Position numbers and translations under genes: made by a program. From the NCBI RefSeq assembly GCF_900099675.1, contig NZ_FNDQ01000002.1, positions 168,684 through 232,683 of the forward strand: a stretch of DNA of 64,000 nucleotides. Reading direction: 5' to 3'. The notes under the pieces were generated by a model. It ran no database searches. It saw only the letters and a program-made list of their open reading frames with translations, and was not told the origin of the DNA. Below, in pieces: positions 9,386 through 18,074 of the stretch; the stretch's first letter is position 1; every line of letters begins with the position of its first letter. This DNA is from Myroides phaeus (GTDB taxonomy: Bacteria; Bacteroidota; Bacteroidia; Flavobacteriales; Flavobacteriaceae).

Positions 9386-10063
9386 ATGAAAAATATAATT
9401 GTAACAGGTACCAGTAGAGGTATTGGATTAGAAACTGTGAAGACGTTAGCTGCATTAGGACATAATGTTTTAGCTATTTCACGTAAAGTTTCTGAAGAGT
9501 TATTAGGAATGACTAATGTTATTTGTTTGTCTGTAGATATTACAAAGGAAGAGGACTTAAAAAAAGTTTCTATTTTTCTCGAGGACAATTGGAAGGATGT
9601 AGACGTTCTTATAAATAATGCCGGAGCCATTGTTAATAAGCCATTTGAACAATTAACAAAGCAAGATTTTGATAGTGTATACCAAGTAAATGTTTTTGGT
9701 GTAGCACGCCTAATTCAGCTTTGTATTCCATATATGAAAGTAAACAGTCATGTTGTTACTATTAGTAGTATGGGAGGAGTTCAAGGTGTAATGAAATTTG
9801 GTGGTTTAGCTGCTTACAGTTCGAGTAAAGGAGCGGTTACGATTTTGAGTGAATTACTAGCTGAAGAATATAAAGACAAAGGAATTTATTTCAATGTTGT
9901 AGCTTTAGGTGCAGTGCAAACAGAAATGTTAGAAGAGGCATTTCCAGGTTATCAAGCACCAATCACTCCAGAAGAGATGGCAGATTATATTTGTAATTTT
10001 GCTATCAATGGTAATAAGTTTTTTAATGGGAAAGTACTTCAAGTATCAAGTACAACTCCTTAA
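9386..10063 (+). CDS. Short-chain dehydrogenase/reductase
   Basis: A classical SDR oxidoreductase of 225 residues using NAD(P)(H). The Rossmann cofactor loop TGTSRGIG is at residues 8-15, the structural NNAG motif near residue 77, and the catalytic pair Tyr144/Lys148 in YSSSK, preceded by a serine pair in TISSMGG. Basic Arg12 in the glycine-rich loop weakly favours NADP(H). There is no signal peptide. Its start is one base after the preceding M28 stop, and the SprT-like gene begins 12 bases downstream, so it belongs to one transcript. The substrate is unknown; SDRs of this length act on many sugars, steroids and acyl-carrier substrates, and nothing in the neighbours decides between these. Confidence 0.93.
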   Translation: MKNIIVTGTSRGIGLETVKTLAALGHNVLAISRKVSEELLGMTNVICLSVDITKEEDLKKVSIFLEDNWKDVDVLINNAGAIVNKPFEQLTKQDFDSVYQVNVFGVARLIQLCIPYMKVNSHVVTISSMGGVQGVMKFGGLAAYSSSKGAVTILSELLAEEYKDKGIYFNVVALGAVQTEMLEEAFPGYQAPITPEEMADYICNFAINGNKFFNGKVLQVSSTTP

Positions 10064-10075
10064 AAGTAAATAAAA

Positions 10076-10699
10076 TTGATAGAAAAGTTAAAACCTTACA
10101 TACCAGAACAAGCATTAGGAGGGGTGTTTGAGTTGATTAAACATTATGAGGTTCATCTTAAGATAGTAAATGAACGTGTTACTAGGCACGGTGATTACAC
10201 AAGAAATATAGATGGAAAGCATTTGATCACTGTAAATTCAAATCTTAATCCTTATCGTTTTTTAATGACTTTAATTCATGAAATAGCACATTTAGTTGCT
10301 TTTCAGAAATATGGAGGTCGTATAAAGCCACATGGTGTTGAATGGAAAAAAACTTTTCAACTATTAATGTTACCTTTTTTAAGACCACAAGTTTTTCCAA
10401 ATGCTTTATTACCACTCTTAGCTAATCACTTTAGGAACCCATCAGCGAGTAGTGATACAGATGATAGGTTGTCTATAGCAATGAGAAGGTACGATGTTCA
10501 GGATAAAAGTGATAACATGTGTTTTGTATATGAGATTCCATTAGGAAGTCATTTTAGAACGTATAATGGTAAAATATTTAAAAGAGGACCTTTAAGAGTT
10601 AAAAGGTTTGAATGCTTAGAAGTATCAACGGGTCGTATTTACACTTTTAAAGCGAATGCTGAAGTAGAAATAATGACTCATTATGTTGTAAATAGATAA
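10076..10699 (+). CDS. SprT-like zinc metalloprotein
   Basis: A 207-residue member of the SprT/Spartan-like family. The zinc-peptidase motif HEIAH lies at residues 68-72 and a third ligand, His86, in PHGVEWK, which is the spacing of SprT domains. In eukaryotes such proteins cut DNA-protein crosslinks; the bacterial role is poorly known. It starts with TTG: no ATG or GTG occurs between the in-frame stop upstream and the conserved region, and the TTG lies 12 bases after the SDR stop. The C-terminal half (residues 125-207) is a beta-rich segment ending RIYTFKANAEVEI and lacks the CxxC zinc ribbon seen in many SprT proteins. The GDP-mannose synthesis gene follows after seven bases. Confidence 0.88.
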   Translation: MIEKLKPYIPEQALGGVFELIKHYEVHLKIVNERVTRHGDYTRNIDGKHLITVNSNLNPYRFLMTLIHEIAHLVAFQKYGGRIKPHGVEWKKTFQLLMLPFLRPQVFPNALLPLLANHFRNPSASSDTDDRLSIAMRRYDVQDKSDNMCFVYEIPLGSHFRTYNGKIFKRGPLRVKRFECLEVSTGRIYTFKANAEVEIMTHYVVNR

Positions 10700-10706
10700 T
10701 ATATAT

Positions 10707-11795
10707 ATGAGTTCAAATTACTATGCTGTTATAATGGCAGGAGGAGTAGGGTCACGTTTTTGGCCGGTTAGTACTCCTGAGTTTCCAAAACAGTTTCACG
10801 ATATGCTTGGTTCAGGGGATACTCTGATTCAAAAGACTTTTAAGCGTTTGTCCCAACTTATTCCTCAAGAGAATATTTTGATACTTACGCACGAGAATTA
10901 CAAGGGTATTGTAAAGGAACAATTGCCATTAGTAGCTGACAATAATATTATATTGGAACCAGCAATGAGAAATACAGCGCCTTGTATTCTTTATGCTGCT
11001 ATGAAAATTAAAAAGAACAATCCAAATGCAGTAATGGTAGTTGCGCCAAGTGATCATTGGATTGAAGATGAGTTACAATTCATTTCGAATTTACAACGTA
11101 CATTTGATGTTTGTGAACGCGATAGTGTTTTAATGACATTGGGTATTTTACCTACTTTTCCAAATACAGGATATGGTTATATTGAGTTTAATAAGTTAGA
11201 TTCAAGACCTATTAAGAAAGTAGTTCAGTTTCGTGAAAAGCCTGATTATGCAACTGCACGTAAATTTGTTCAAAGTCGTCATTTCTTATGGAACTCTGGT
11301 ATTTTTGTGTGGAGTGTAGGGGCAATATTGGATGCGTTTTCTGAGTTTCAACCTGCGATGTCAGAGCTTTTTGATCAAGGATTTGAAAAGTATAATACAG
11401 CTGATGAAAAGTCGTTTATAGATGAAAACTATTCAAAGGCAGAGAATATTTCTATTGACTATGCTGTAATGGAGAAAGCAAACAATGTATATGTGCTACC
11501 TGCTACTTTTGATTGGAATGATTTAGGTACTTGGGGATCTTTGTATGATAAATTACCAAAAGATAATTCCGATAATGCTATAGTTAACGCACAAGCTTTC
11601 TTTAATAATGCTACAAATAACGTAGTACGCACAGATAAAGATAAGACGGTTGTTATTGATGGCTTAAATGATTATATCATAGTTGATAAAGAAGATATCT
11701 TATTAATTTATCCGAAAAGAAAAGAACAGGAAATTAAAAATGTTAGTCGTTATGTAGAATCTGAATTGGAGAAGAAAAACAAGTCAGAAGAGTAA
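10707..11795 (+). CDS. manC: Mannose-1-phosphate guanylyltransferase
   Basis: Makes GDP-mannose from mannose 1-phosphate and GTP, a donor for cell-surface polysaccharides and a precursor of GDP-fucose. The nucleotidyltransferase signature is at residues 12-30: GGVGSRFWPVS followed by PKQF. Further family motifs are TAPCILYAA, VAPSDHWI and FREKPD, and the C-terminal FDWNDLGTWGSLYDKLPKD. At 362 residues it is the single-function form without the fused phosphomannose isomerase domain found in longer ManC proteins. It closes the four-gene unit and is followed by a strong terminator. The pairing with upstream peptidase and dehydrogenase genes looks like operon packing rather than a pathway. Downstream flippase and glycosyltransferase genes could use its product, which is inference. 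Confidence 0.94.
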   Translation: MSSNYYAVIMAGGVGSRFWPVSTPEFPKQFHDMLGSGDTLIQKTFKRLSQLIPQENILILTHENYKGIVKEQLPLVADNNIILEPAMRNTAPCILYAAMKIKKNNPNAVMVVAPSDHWIEDELQFISNLQRTFDVCERDSVLMTLGILPTFPNTGYGYIEFNKLDSRPIKKVVQFREKPDYATARKFVQSRHFLWNSGIFVWSVGAILDAFSEFQPAMSELFDQGFEKYNTADEKSFIDENYSKAENISIDYAVMEKANNVYVLPATFDWNDLGTWGSLYDKLPKDNSDNAIVNAQAFFNNATNNVVRTDKDKTVVIDGLNDYIIVDKEDILLIYPKRKEQEIKNVSRYVESELEKKNKSEE

Positions 11796-11816
11796 GCGAT
11801 GAACATTGATTATATT

Positions 11817-11858
11817 TTAAAACAAAGGCTTAGAGGTATCTCTAAGCCTTTTGTTTTG
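11817..11858 (+). terminator. Terminator after manC
   Basis: Long hairpin AACAAAGGCTTAGAG / CTCTAAGCCTTTTGTT around a four-base loop, with A-tract before and T-tract after, so it may work in both directions. Confidence 0.85.
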
Positions 11859-11964
11859 TCTGTATCTAATATATTAAGTGAACGAAATAAAGTGGTTTAA
11901 AAAGGAGTTTGTTAAGCTTCTTGTGTCTTTAGTGTACTTATCAATGGGGGACTCTCTTTTGTAA

Positions 11965-12000
11965 TAAAAAAAGGCTCAGTTTTTACTGAACCTTTCTTAC
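11965..12000 (-). terminator. Terminator of the mlaE-mlaF unit
   Basis: Read on the minus strand: AAGGTTCAGT, a short loop, ACTGAGCCTT (one mismatch), then seven T. Lies nine bases past the ABC ATPase stop. Confidence 0.8.
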
Positions 12001-12008
12001 TTAATATA

Positions 12009-12785
12009 TTATTTATTCTCTTTACCAATATGTCGAATTGCTTCACGCACCATTCTAAATAACTCAGAAGAGTAAACGAAATCTACAACATCTTCATTAT
12101 TTGTTTGAATGATTTCTTTGTTGTTACCAGACCAAGCTAAAACCCCATTTTTAAGGAATACTATATGTTCTCCAATTTCAAGAACAGAGTTCATATCGTG
12201 TGTATTAATAACTGTTGTAATACCATATTCGTGAGTGATTTCCTGAATTAAGTTGTCAATTACAATTGCTGTTTTGGGATCTAATCCTGAGTTAGGCTCA
12301 TCACAAAATAAGTATTTTGGATTGTTTACAATTGCTCTTGCAATAGCAACCCTTTTTTGCATACCACCTGATATTTCAGCAGGTCTTTTTTTATGAGCAT
12401 TGATTAAATTAACACGTTCAATTACCTCGTCAACACGTATTTTAATCTCTTTCTCTGTTTTTGTAGTAAACATTTTAAGAGGAAAAGCAATGTTTTCTTC
12501 AACAGTCATTGAGTCAAAAAGAGCACTACCTTGGAATACCATTCCAATTTCAGTACGTAAGTCTCTTTTTTCCTTTTGTGTCAAATTAGCATAAATACGC
12601 CCATCAAAAGAAATATGACCACTATCAGGTGTGTGAATACCTAATAGTGTTTTAAGCAATACTGTCTTACCAGAACCACTCTGTCCAATAATTAAGTTTG
12701 TCTTTCCTGTTTCAAATGTAGTACTGATTCCTTTTAAAACCTGTGTACCATCAAATGATTTGATTATATCTTTTACTTCAATCAT
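12009..12785 (-). CDS. mlaF: ABC transporter ATP-binding protein, MlaF type
   Basis: ATPase of a phospholipid-transport ABC system related to Mla/Mkl, which moves lipids between inner and outer membranes. Walker A GQSGSGKT is at residues 34-41, the ABC signature SGGMQKR follows at about 142, Walker B with catalytic Glu reads YLFCDEPNSGLDP, and the switch His is in NTHDMNS. The SGGMQKR and DEPNSGLDP wording is typical of MlaF rather than of importers. Length 258. The gene starts three bases after the mlaE permease stop, so the two form one unit and one complex. The substrate-binding MlaD-like protein is not in this stretch, which is normal in flavobacteria, where it can lie elsewhere. Confidence 0.9.
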   Translation of the reverse strand: MIEVKDIIKSFDGTQVLKGISTTFETGKTNLIIGQSGSGKTVLLKTLLGIHTPDSGHISFDGRIYANLTQKEKRDLRTEIGMVFQGSALFDSMTVEENIAFPLKMFTTKTEKEIKIRVDEVIERVNLINAHKKRPAEISGGMQKRVAIARAIVNNPKYLFCDEPNSGLDPKTAIVIDNLIQEITHEYGITTVINTHDMNSVLEIGEHIVFLKNGVLAWSGNNKEIIQTNNEDVVDFVYSSELFRMVREAIRHIGKENK

Positions 12786-12788
12786 ATC

Positions 12789-13535
12789 TTAATTACTTAA
12801 AAGAAGAGAGGTTAATACGTAGTTTGTCAAAATGATAGCTACACTTGTCCATACGAAAGCAGTTGTACTCGCTTTACCAACTTCAAGAGCTCCACCTTTC
12901 ATATAATATCCAAAGTAAGACGGAATGGTTGCTAAAAGGAAACCAAATAACGCTGTTTTAATAAAAGCATACGCAACGTGGAAAGGAATGAAAGAGTCTT
13001 GTAATCCAATTATAAATTGTTCTGATGTAACAAAATTACCCATTACACCACCAAACCATCCTCCTAAAATACCAAGGAACATACTAATTCCAATAACGAA
13101 TGGGTATAATAAAACAGCTACTAATTTTGGGAAAACTAAGTAGTTTAATGAACTAACCCCCATCACTTCTAAAGCGTCAATTTGTTCAGTAACTCTCATC
13201 GTACCGATGCTTGATGTAATAAAAGATCCCATTTTACCAGCCATAATGATTGATATAAAAGTTGGAGCAAACTCAAGAATTACTGATTGTCTTGTTGCAA
13301 AACCAATAAGGTATTTTGGAATTAAAGGATTTGTTAAGTTTAAAGCTGTTTGGATTGCAACTACACCTCCTACGAAGAAAGATAAGAAACAAACAATTCC
13401 TAAAGAACCGATGATTAAATCATCAATTTCTTTAAAAATAAGCTCTTTCATAACCTTCCATTTAGTCATCTTGCTAAAGATTTCTTTTAGCATAAGAAAG
13501 TACTGTCCTATATGTGTTAATCCAGATTTGATCAT
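12789..13535 (-). CDS. mlaE: ABC transporter permease, MlaE type
   Basis: Inner-membrane permease of the lipid-transport ABC system. Several hydrophobic segments are seen from residue 40 on, and the family-defining stretch is present: GSFITSSIGTMRVTEQIDAL followed by EVMGVSSLNYLVFPKLVA. Length 248 fits MlaE. The gene is directly followed by its ATPase and preceded, 67 bases upstream, by the glycosyltransferase stop; no perfect -7 box lies in that gap, so it may be read from the glycosyltransferase promoter. Some upstream residues, MLKEIFSKMTKWKVMKEL, form the amphipathic interface helix typical of these permeases. Confidence 0.92.
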   Translation of the reverse strand: MIKSGLTHIGQYFLMLKEIFSKMTKWKVMKELIFKEIDDLIIGSLGIVCFLSFFVGGVVAIQTALNLTNPLIPKYLIGFATRQSVILEFAPTFISIIMAGKMGSFITSSIGTMRVTEQIDALEVMGVSSLNYLVFPKLVAVLLYPFVIGISMFLGILGGWFGGVMGNFVTSEQFIIGLQDSFIPFHVAYAFIKTALFGFLLATIPSYFGYYMKGGALEVGKASTTAFVWTSVAIILTNYVLTSLLLSN

Positions 13536-13602
13536 AAAAATTAAAATATCGGCTAAATTACCAATTACAAATGAGTTTTGAGTTTATTAGAGTAAAAAAA
13601 GA

Positions 13603-14457
13603 CTAAAGCAGTTTAGATTTTATCTTCTGCCAGCGGTATTTTCTAATGAATTTACCTTGTTCTTCATTCACTAAATAAGGTTGTTTTTCTTTTTGTGCTT
13701 TGAAGTACCCTTTTAGATAATCTACAAAAAGAAGTGTTTTTTTCTTTTTAGTTGCCAATTTTAAACCAGCAATTGTTGTAATAACTAAACCATAGTGGAG
13801 TCTGTAAAAAGCTTCACCTTGTTTATATCTTGCAGACTTATCATAATTAGCACCTGTAGGTTTAAGATGTTTCACTTTGAGAGATTCAATTGTAACTACT
13901 TTCCAATTGTAAAAACGACATAGCAATTCATCAACAGTGTCCCATCCCATAGCTGTTCTCAAACCACCAATTTGCTCAAAGCACGATTTTCTATAAGCTT
14001 TAAACGCACCACGGATATGTTCTTTGTCAGTTAAGTTTTCTAATACCCATTGTCCACTTTTCTTTATATATGCAAATCCTCCAACCATACCGATTGTATT
14101 ATCTGTTGCGAACGTATTAGCAATAGTTTCAAAATAGTCAATTGGTAGGATTAAATCGGCATCTAATTTTACAATAAAGTTATAATCTATTATAGAGGAA
14201 AGAGAATTTAAACCATAGTTAAATGCTTGAACAACCTTACTACCGGGTAAATGAATAGCCTCAGATTGTTTGTTGACAAGAGTAATCCAAGAATAGTTGT
14301 TAGCATATTGTTGAACAATAGTCGCTGTATTATCAGTAGAATTGTCATTGACCACGATGAGTTGTACGGGAGGCAAAGTTTGCTGTACTATACTATCTAA
14401 TGTTTTGGATATAAAATCCGCCTCATTAAACGCAGGCATAATAACAATATAGTTCAT
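13603..14457 (-). CDS. Family 2 glycosyltransferase
   Basis: A GT-A fold inverting glycosyltransferase that transfers a sugar from a nucleotide-sugar donor. The N-terminus starts directly with the fold: YIVIMPAFNEADFISKTLDS, then VVNDNSTDNT, and the metal-binding DAD in KLDADLILP near residue 100. A second conserved region, GWDTVDELLCRFYNW, lies around residue 170 and resembles the acceptor-side ED motif. No transmembrane segments, so it is soluble or peripheral; length 284. It is divergent from the flippase gene and has a perfect -7 box on its own strand. A role in surface polysaccharide or glycolipid assembly is inferred from the flippase next door and the nearby GDP-mannose synthesis gene. 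Confidence 0.9.
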   Translation of the reverse strand: MNYIVIMPAFNEADFISKTLDSIVQQTLPPVQLIVVNDNSTDNTATIVQQYANNYSWITLVNKQSEAIHLPGSKVVQAFNYGLNSLSSIIDYNFIVKLDADLILPIDYFETIANTFATDNTIGMVGGFAYIKKSGQWVLENLTDKEHIRGAFKAYRKSCFEQIGGLRTAMGWDTVDELLCRFYNWKVVTIESLKVKHLKPTGANYDKSARYKQGEAFYRLHYGLVITTIAGLKLATKKKKTLLFVDYLKGYFKAQKEKQPYLVNEEQGKFIRKYRWQKIKSKLL

Positions 14458-14510
14458 TATCTTTAAGTCTTGAAAATTTAGATTGATAGTCTAAGATAAC
14501 CATCAAAAGA

Positions 14511-14518
14511 CAAATTTA
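14511..14518 (-). promoter_or_regulatory. -7 box for the glycosyltransferase (minus strand)
   Basis: Minus-strand TAAATTTG, an exact TAnnTTTG match 54 bases upstream of the start. It forms a divergent promoter pair with the flippase box about 33 bp away. Confidence 0.5.
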
Positions 14519-14550
14519 AAAAAAATAGTAGTTAAGCATTTATTAGGAAG

Positions 14551-14558
14551 TATATTTG
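14551..14558 (+). promoter_or_regulatory. -7 box for the flippase gene
   Basis: TATATTTG, exact match, 21 bases before the ATG; predicted leader about 14 bases. Confidence 0.55.
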
Positions 14559-14578
14559 TAAGCATAATAAGTTAATTA

Positions 14579-16045
14579 ATGGGGAGTAAGATTTCTACAA
14601 AACAAGCCTTTTTGTTTACCGCGATTAATTACATCGGGGTATTAATAGGTGTAATATCTACTGTATTAATTTACCCTCAAGACAAAGAAATGCTTGGTAT
14701 CATTCGCTTTGTTGATGCTTGTGCACAAATATTATTTCCTATCATTGTACTTGGAAGTACACACGCGTTAATTAATTTCTATCCTAATTTAACCGAAAAC
14801 TTACAGAAAAAACTATTCAGTTTTAGTTTACTATCCTTAGGAAAGCTTGCTTTGTTAGTAGGTGGACTTATTTATATTGGCTCTTTTTTCTACAAAGGAG
14901 ATGATATTAAATATGTCTATATGGGATTTCCATTAGCTATAGCAATGGCTTATATTGAGCTATTTAGAAGACAAGCTACCAATTTACAGAAATTATCTTT
15001 TCCCACATTCTTTGAAAAAATAATTCCTAAAATAGCTTTACCTGCCGTTTTTTTAATGGTGATTTATGCAGGTTATACAATTAATCAAGCTATAGGATAC
15101 TACATTATTGCCTATTATATCGTTGCATTTGTAATAGGGGGGTATATTTACAAGTACTTCCAATACAAATGGTATTGGAATTATAATGACTTATTTCAGT
15201 CACTCAGTAAAAAAGAATATTACGCTTATAGCCTATTCGCTTTTGCAGGTAGCTTTGGTTCTTTTTTTGCTTTTCGAGCAGATTCACTAATGATACCATA
15301 TTTCATTTCTTACGAAGCTAATGGTACATATAATATCGGAGTTACCCTTGCATCAACCTTAGCAATTCCAGCTACAGGGGTGTTTGCTTTGTATGCTCCT
15401 GTCATTTCAGATTTGATAAAGCGAGTTCAATTGCGCGAGCTTAATCAGAAGTATAAAGAAGTAGCTCGTAACTTATTTTTTATTGGAATGCTATTGTTTA
15501 CGTGTGTAGCAGTCGGAATAGAACCGTTGTTTAGATTACTACCTACTTATGACAAGTTAGCTCCATCTATCCCTATAATCTATTTATTGGGAGTAAATGT
15601 GGTTATAAATATGTCAACAGGATTTAATAGTGAAATAATTTCTTATTCAAAATACTATCGCTTTAACCTTGTATCAATACTAAGTTTAATGGTATTGAAT
15701 GTAGCTTTAAATTACTTGTTGTTGACACAAACTACACTGGGGATATTTGGAGTAGGATTAGCTTCTTTATTGTCATTAACCTTATTTAATATTGCAAAGA
15801 CATACTACATCTATCACAAGATGAAACTATGGCCTTTCGACCTTCAGTTCTTCAAGCTATTGATGACAATGATGTTGGTTGTTTTAGGAGTATTTGCAAT
15901 ACCGATGGATATTCATCCTTTATTCGAACTATGTATTCGCGTAACACTTGTTTTAGTTATCAACGGGTATTTTATCTTCCGCACCAATTGGGTAATTGGA
16001 ATTAGACATGTTTTAATGAAGTTTATTAGCAAGTTTTTAAAGTGA
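14579..16045 (+). CDS. Polysaccharide flippase / oligosaccharide translocase (MATE/MOP superfamily)
   Basis: A 488-residue integral membrane protein with about 12-14 hydrophobic segments spread along its whole length, starting at residue 8 (AFLFTAINYIGVLIGVISTV). The layout and the start, with STKQAFLFTAINYIG, match the Wzx/RfbX branch of the MOP superfamily, which flips lipid-linked sugar repeat units across the inner membrane. Two positively charged loops (YKGDDIKYVY region and LIKRVQLRELNQKYKEVARN) separate the two halves. It has its own promoter. The divergent glycosyltransferase and the GDP-mannose gene upstream suit an O-antigen or capsule role, though no polymerase or large sugar cluster is present, so this may be a solitary exporter. 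The exact substrate is unknown. Confidence 0.87.
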   Translation: MGSKISTKQAFLFTAINYIGVLIGVISTVLIYPQDKEMLGIIRFVDACAQILFPIIVLGSTHALINFYPNLTENLQKKLFSFSLLSLGKLALLVGGLIYIGSFFYKGDDIKYVYMGFPLAIAMAYIELFRRQATNLQKLSFPTFFEKIIPKIALPAVFLMVIYAGYTINQAIGYYIIAYYIVAFVIGGYIYKYFQYKWYWNYNDLFQSLSKKEYYAYSLFAFAGSFGSFFAFRADSLMIPYFISYEANGTYNIGVTLASTLAIPATGVFALYAPVISDLIKRVQLRELNQKYKEVARNLFFIGMLLFTCVAVGIEPLFRLLPTYDKLAPSIPIIYLLGVNVVINMSTGFNSEIISYSKYYRFNLVSILSLMVLNVALNYLLLTQTTLGIFGVGLASLLSLTLFNIAKTYYIYHKMKLWPFDLQFFKLLMTMMLVVLGVFAIPMDIHPLFELCIRVTLVLVINGYFIFRTNWVIGIRHVLMKFISKFLK

Positions 16046-16454
16046 TAATTTATTTATTAAGCTTCGTTTTTAAAAGTTTCACTATATTTTTTTAGATTAT
16101 GTTTCGTTGTTAATATGTCTGTTATATGATTTTAAATAAAAAATTGTACAATACAAATCAAGATTATCAACTCTAACAGTACGGTGAAAGCAAGATAGTA
16201 TATCTTTAGTACTGACACCTATAAAAATTGATTTCAGCGTGGCGTGCTGTTTGTTTTATTCAGTGTAAGACAATAGTGCTGCCATAAGAAATAGGTAAAA
16301 TATATGTGTGATTAAGGTTGTATTATTGGAGTAAATAAAAGGAGAGTATAATTAGATAGTGATGAGGTAGAAGGGTGTTAAAAGTAAATTCAGGGGTAAG
16401 GCAAGAATTATAGATGAAGTAGATTAACTATCTACTAAGCGGAATAACAATTTA
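16046..16454. other. Intergenic region with a nested hairpin
   Basis: No open frame of note. One structured spot at 16178-16214: CAGTAC pairs with GTACTG, and inside it AAGATA pairs with TATCTT around GTA. It is not followed by a T-run, so it is not a terminator. Nothing else is seen. Confidence 0.5.
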
Positions 16455-16494
16455 TGAAAAAAATAAGGCGATGTCTTATAGAAGACACCGCCTT
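16455..16494 (-). terminator. Terminator of the first DMT transporter gene
   Basis: On the minus strand AAGGCGGTGTCTTC, a short loop, AAGACATCGCCTT (one G-T pair), then a T-rich tail. Confidence 0.82.
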
Positions 16495-16518
16495 AGAGCT
16501 ATATTGAATTGATTTGTT

Positions 16519-17436
16519 TTAAAGTTCTGGTTCTGGCAATACTTTTTTCTTAATCATAGTAAGTAGTATAATTGTAACAATAATACACAAACTACCTATC
16601 CAATCCATTGTATGAAATTGTACTCCGAAATAAGTTATTGCTATAAACGTAGCAGATAATGGTTCAGCACAAGCAAGTAGACTTGCACGTTGTGGACCTA
16701 TATTCTTAATAGCATTTAAGAAGATATAAAAAGGAATTAAAGTTCCTAAAAATACGATAAATGCAACTACTAAATAAGTATCTGTATCCCAAATCCCTTC
16801 CAATTTATGTGGAGGGTGAATGATACTCATCGCTGTTCCTGCAATTAACATACTCCAACCAATAATTGAAATTGGGCTATATCTGTTTAATAAATGTACA
16901 GGCATAATTGTATAAGCCGCTAATGCTAAAGCAGAAGCAATACCCCAACTCAATGCTGTTGGTGTAATGTTTAAACTTGTTATGTCTCCGTGGGTAACTA
17001 ATAAGAACGTTCCCAACATAGCAAGACCAATAGCTAAAAACTCAATAGGTTTAGGCCATTTTTTTAATCTTAAAGCTAAGTAAATAGCAATAAATACCGG
17101 ACCTGTATATTGTAATACAGTTGCTGTTGCAGCATTTGAATGCAAGATTGTTACAAAATATGTATACTGGACCGTTAACATTCCAAGGATACTAAACACA
17201 ACTAAGTTGATTGCATCTTTTTTATCCTTCCATATTTTCCACACATCAGGATTTCTTTGTAGAATACCGAAAATAAGCATAAGTACTCCTGAAACTAATA
17301 ATCTAACGGTTACTAACCATTCGGCGTTGAATTCTTTTTCTGTAAAAAGAAATTGTGCGAAAGTACCTGATACACCCCAAAGCATCGCTGCGAAAATAGC
17401 AGATGCAAAGCCTAAAAATTTGTTGTTTAATTGCAT
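16519..17436 (-). CDS. EamA/DMT-family transporter
   Basis: Inner-membrane transporter of the drug/metabolite superfamily, 305 residues with ten hydrophobic segments arranged as two EamA repeats (residues about 10-145 and 160-295). Typical sequences are GVSGTFAQFLF in the first helix, TVLQYTGPVFIAIYLALRLKKWP at the end of repeat one, and LLACAEPLSATFIAITYFGVQ at the equivalent place in repeat two. Family members export amino acids, nucleotides or other metabolites; nothing here reveals the substrate. It stands alone with its own promoter and terminator. The C-terminal IKKKVLPEPEL tail is cytoplasmic by the positive-inside rule. A second, different EamA protein is encoded at 35552-36451. Confidence 0.92.
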   Translation of the reverse strand: MQLNNKFLGFASAIFAAMLWGVSGTFAQFLFTEKEFNAEWLVTVRLLVSGVLMLIFGILQRNPDVWKIWKDKKDAINLVVFSILGMLTVQYTYFVTILHSNAATATVLQYTGPVFIAIYLALRLKKWPKPIEFLAIGLAMLGTFLLVTHGDITSLNITPTALSWGIASALALAAYTIMPVHLLNRYSPISIIGWSMLIAGTAMSIIHPPHKLEGIWDTDTYLVVAFIVFLGTLIPFYIFLNAIKNIGPQRASLLACAEPLSATFIAITYFGVQFHTMDWIGSLCIIVTIILLTMIKKKVLPEPEL

Positions 17437-17504
17437 TTTATATAACGTACGTCTAATACATTAAGAGTTAAAAAAAAGAAATATTCTCTATTTGAAATAT
17501 TGCG

Positions 17505-17512
17505 CAAAAGTA
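17505..17512 (-). promoter_or_regulatory. -7 box for the DMT transporter (minus strand)
   Basis: Minus-strand TACTTTTG, an exact match, about 70 bases upstream of the start. Confidence 0.55.
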
Positions 17513-17839
17513 CATAATTAAAAGCCTGAATATTCAGATAATATAGTGGATGAGCCGTTTTATTTAGTATGCATTTTTTGGTTTATTTTTTTGACGGAAT
17601 TAATGCAGTAAATCAGGAATGCTTATTTATTGTTTAAGATATTATGTTTTTTTAATTTGATTGGTAGTCTTTTGTAAAAAGAAAATAGGGGAGTGGTGAG
17701 TAATCTTGTATTGTTTTATGCTTTTTTGCTTAGATACGAATGGAAATGAAGGTTACTCTATTATAAGTGTCGTATATCTGTTTTGAAATTGGCATTAATC
17801 TTGCTCTTTGTTTTATAGATAATTAAAAAGATAGGAGGT
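17513..17839. other. Intergenic region before the small membrane protein
   Basis: AT-rich, no hairpin with T-run and no perfect -7 box on the plus strand; TAATCTTG at about 17797-17804 is one base off. Nothing else seen. Confidence 0.4.
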
Positions 17840-18019
17840 ATGAATAAGATAGGAAAGTTTATGGTGGCAATAATTGTTTTATCTACAATCGTACTATTAT
17901 TGGATTTATTTGATGTTTTTGGAAGTAAAGGAATTAGGTTTGTTTGTTATGTGGTCATTTGTATAGCAGGAGCTACTTTTTTCTTTGTTAACAAAAAACA
18001 TAGTGATAGTGAAAAGTGA
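17840..18019 (+). CDS. Small two-helix membrane protein (59 residues)
   Basis: A short gene encoding 59 residues. Residues 8-22 (MVAIIVLSTIVLLLD) and 34-50 (FVCYVVICIAGATFFFV) are hydrophobic and would form two membrane helices, joined by a short loop LFDVFGSKGIR and ending in a charged tail KKHSDSEK. The start codon is preceded by AGGAGG at a distance of one base, which is unusual both because flavobacteria rarely use Shine-Dalgarno sites and because the spacing is too short for a normal one. A strong terminator follows the stop by about a dozen bases, which supports it being a real gene. No family is recognised and no function can be given. Confidence 0.6.
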   Translation: MNKIGKFMVAIIVLSTIVLLLDLFDVFGSKGIRFVCYVVICIAGATFFFVNKKHSDSEK

Positions 18020-18030
18020 AATTAAATGAT

Positions 18031-18074
18031 AAAAAAAGCCCAAAAAAGTGTCTAACTTTTTTGGGCTTTTTTCT
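18031..18074. terminator. Bidirectional terminator between small membrane protein and KAS III gene
   Basis: A perfect 18-base stem, AAAAAAGCCCAAAAAAGT with its complement, around GTCTA. A-tract on one side and T-tract on the other serve both converging genes; it touches the stop of the minus-strand gene. Confidence 0.9.
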
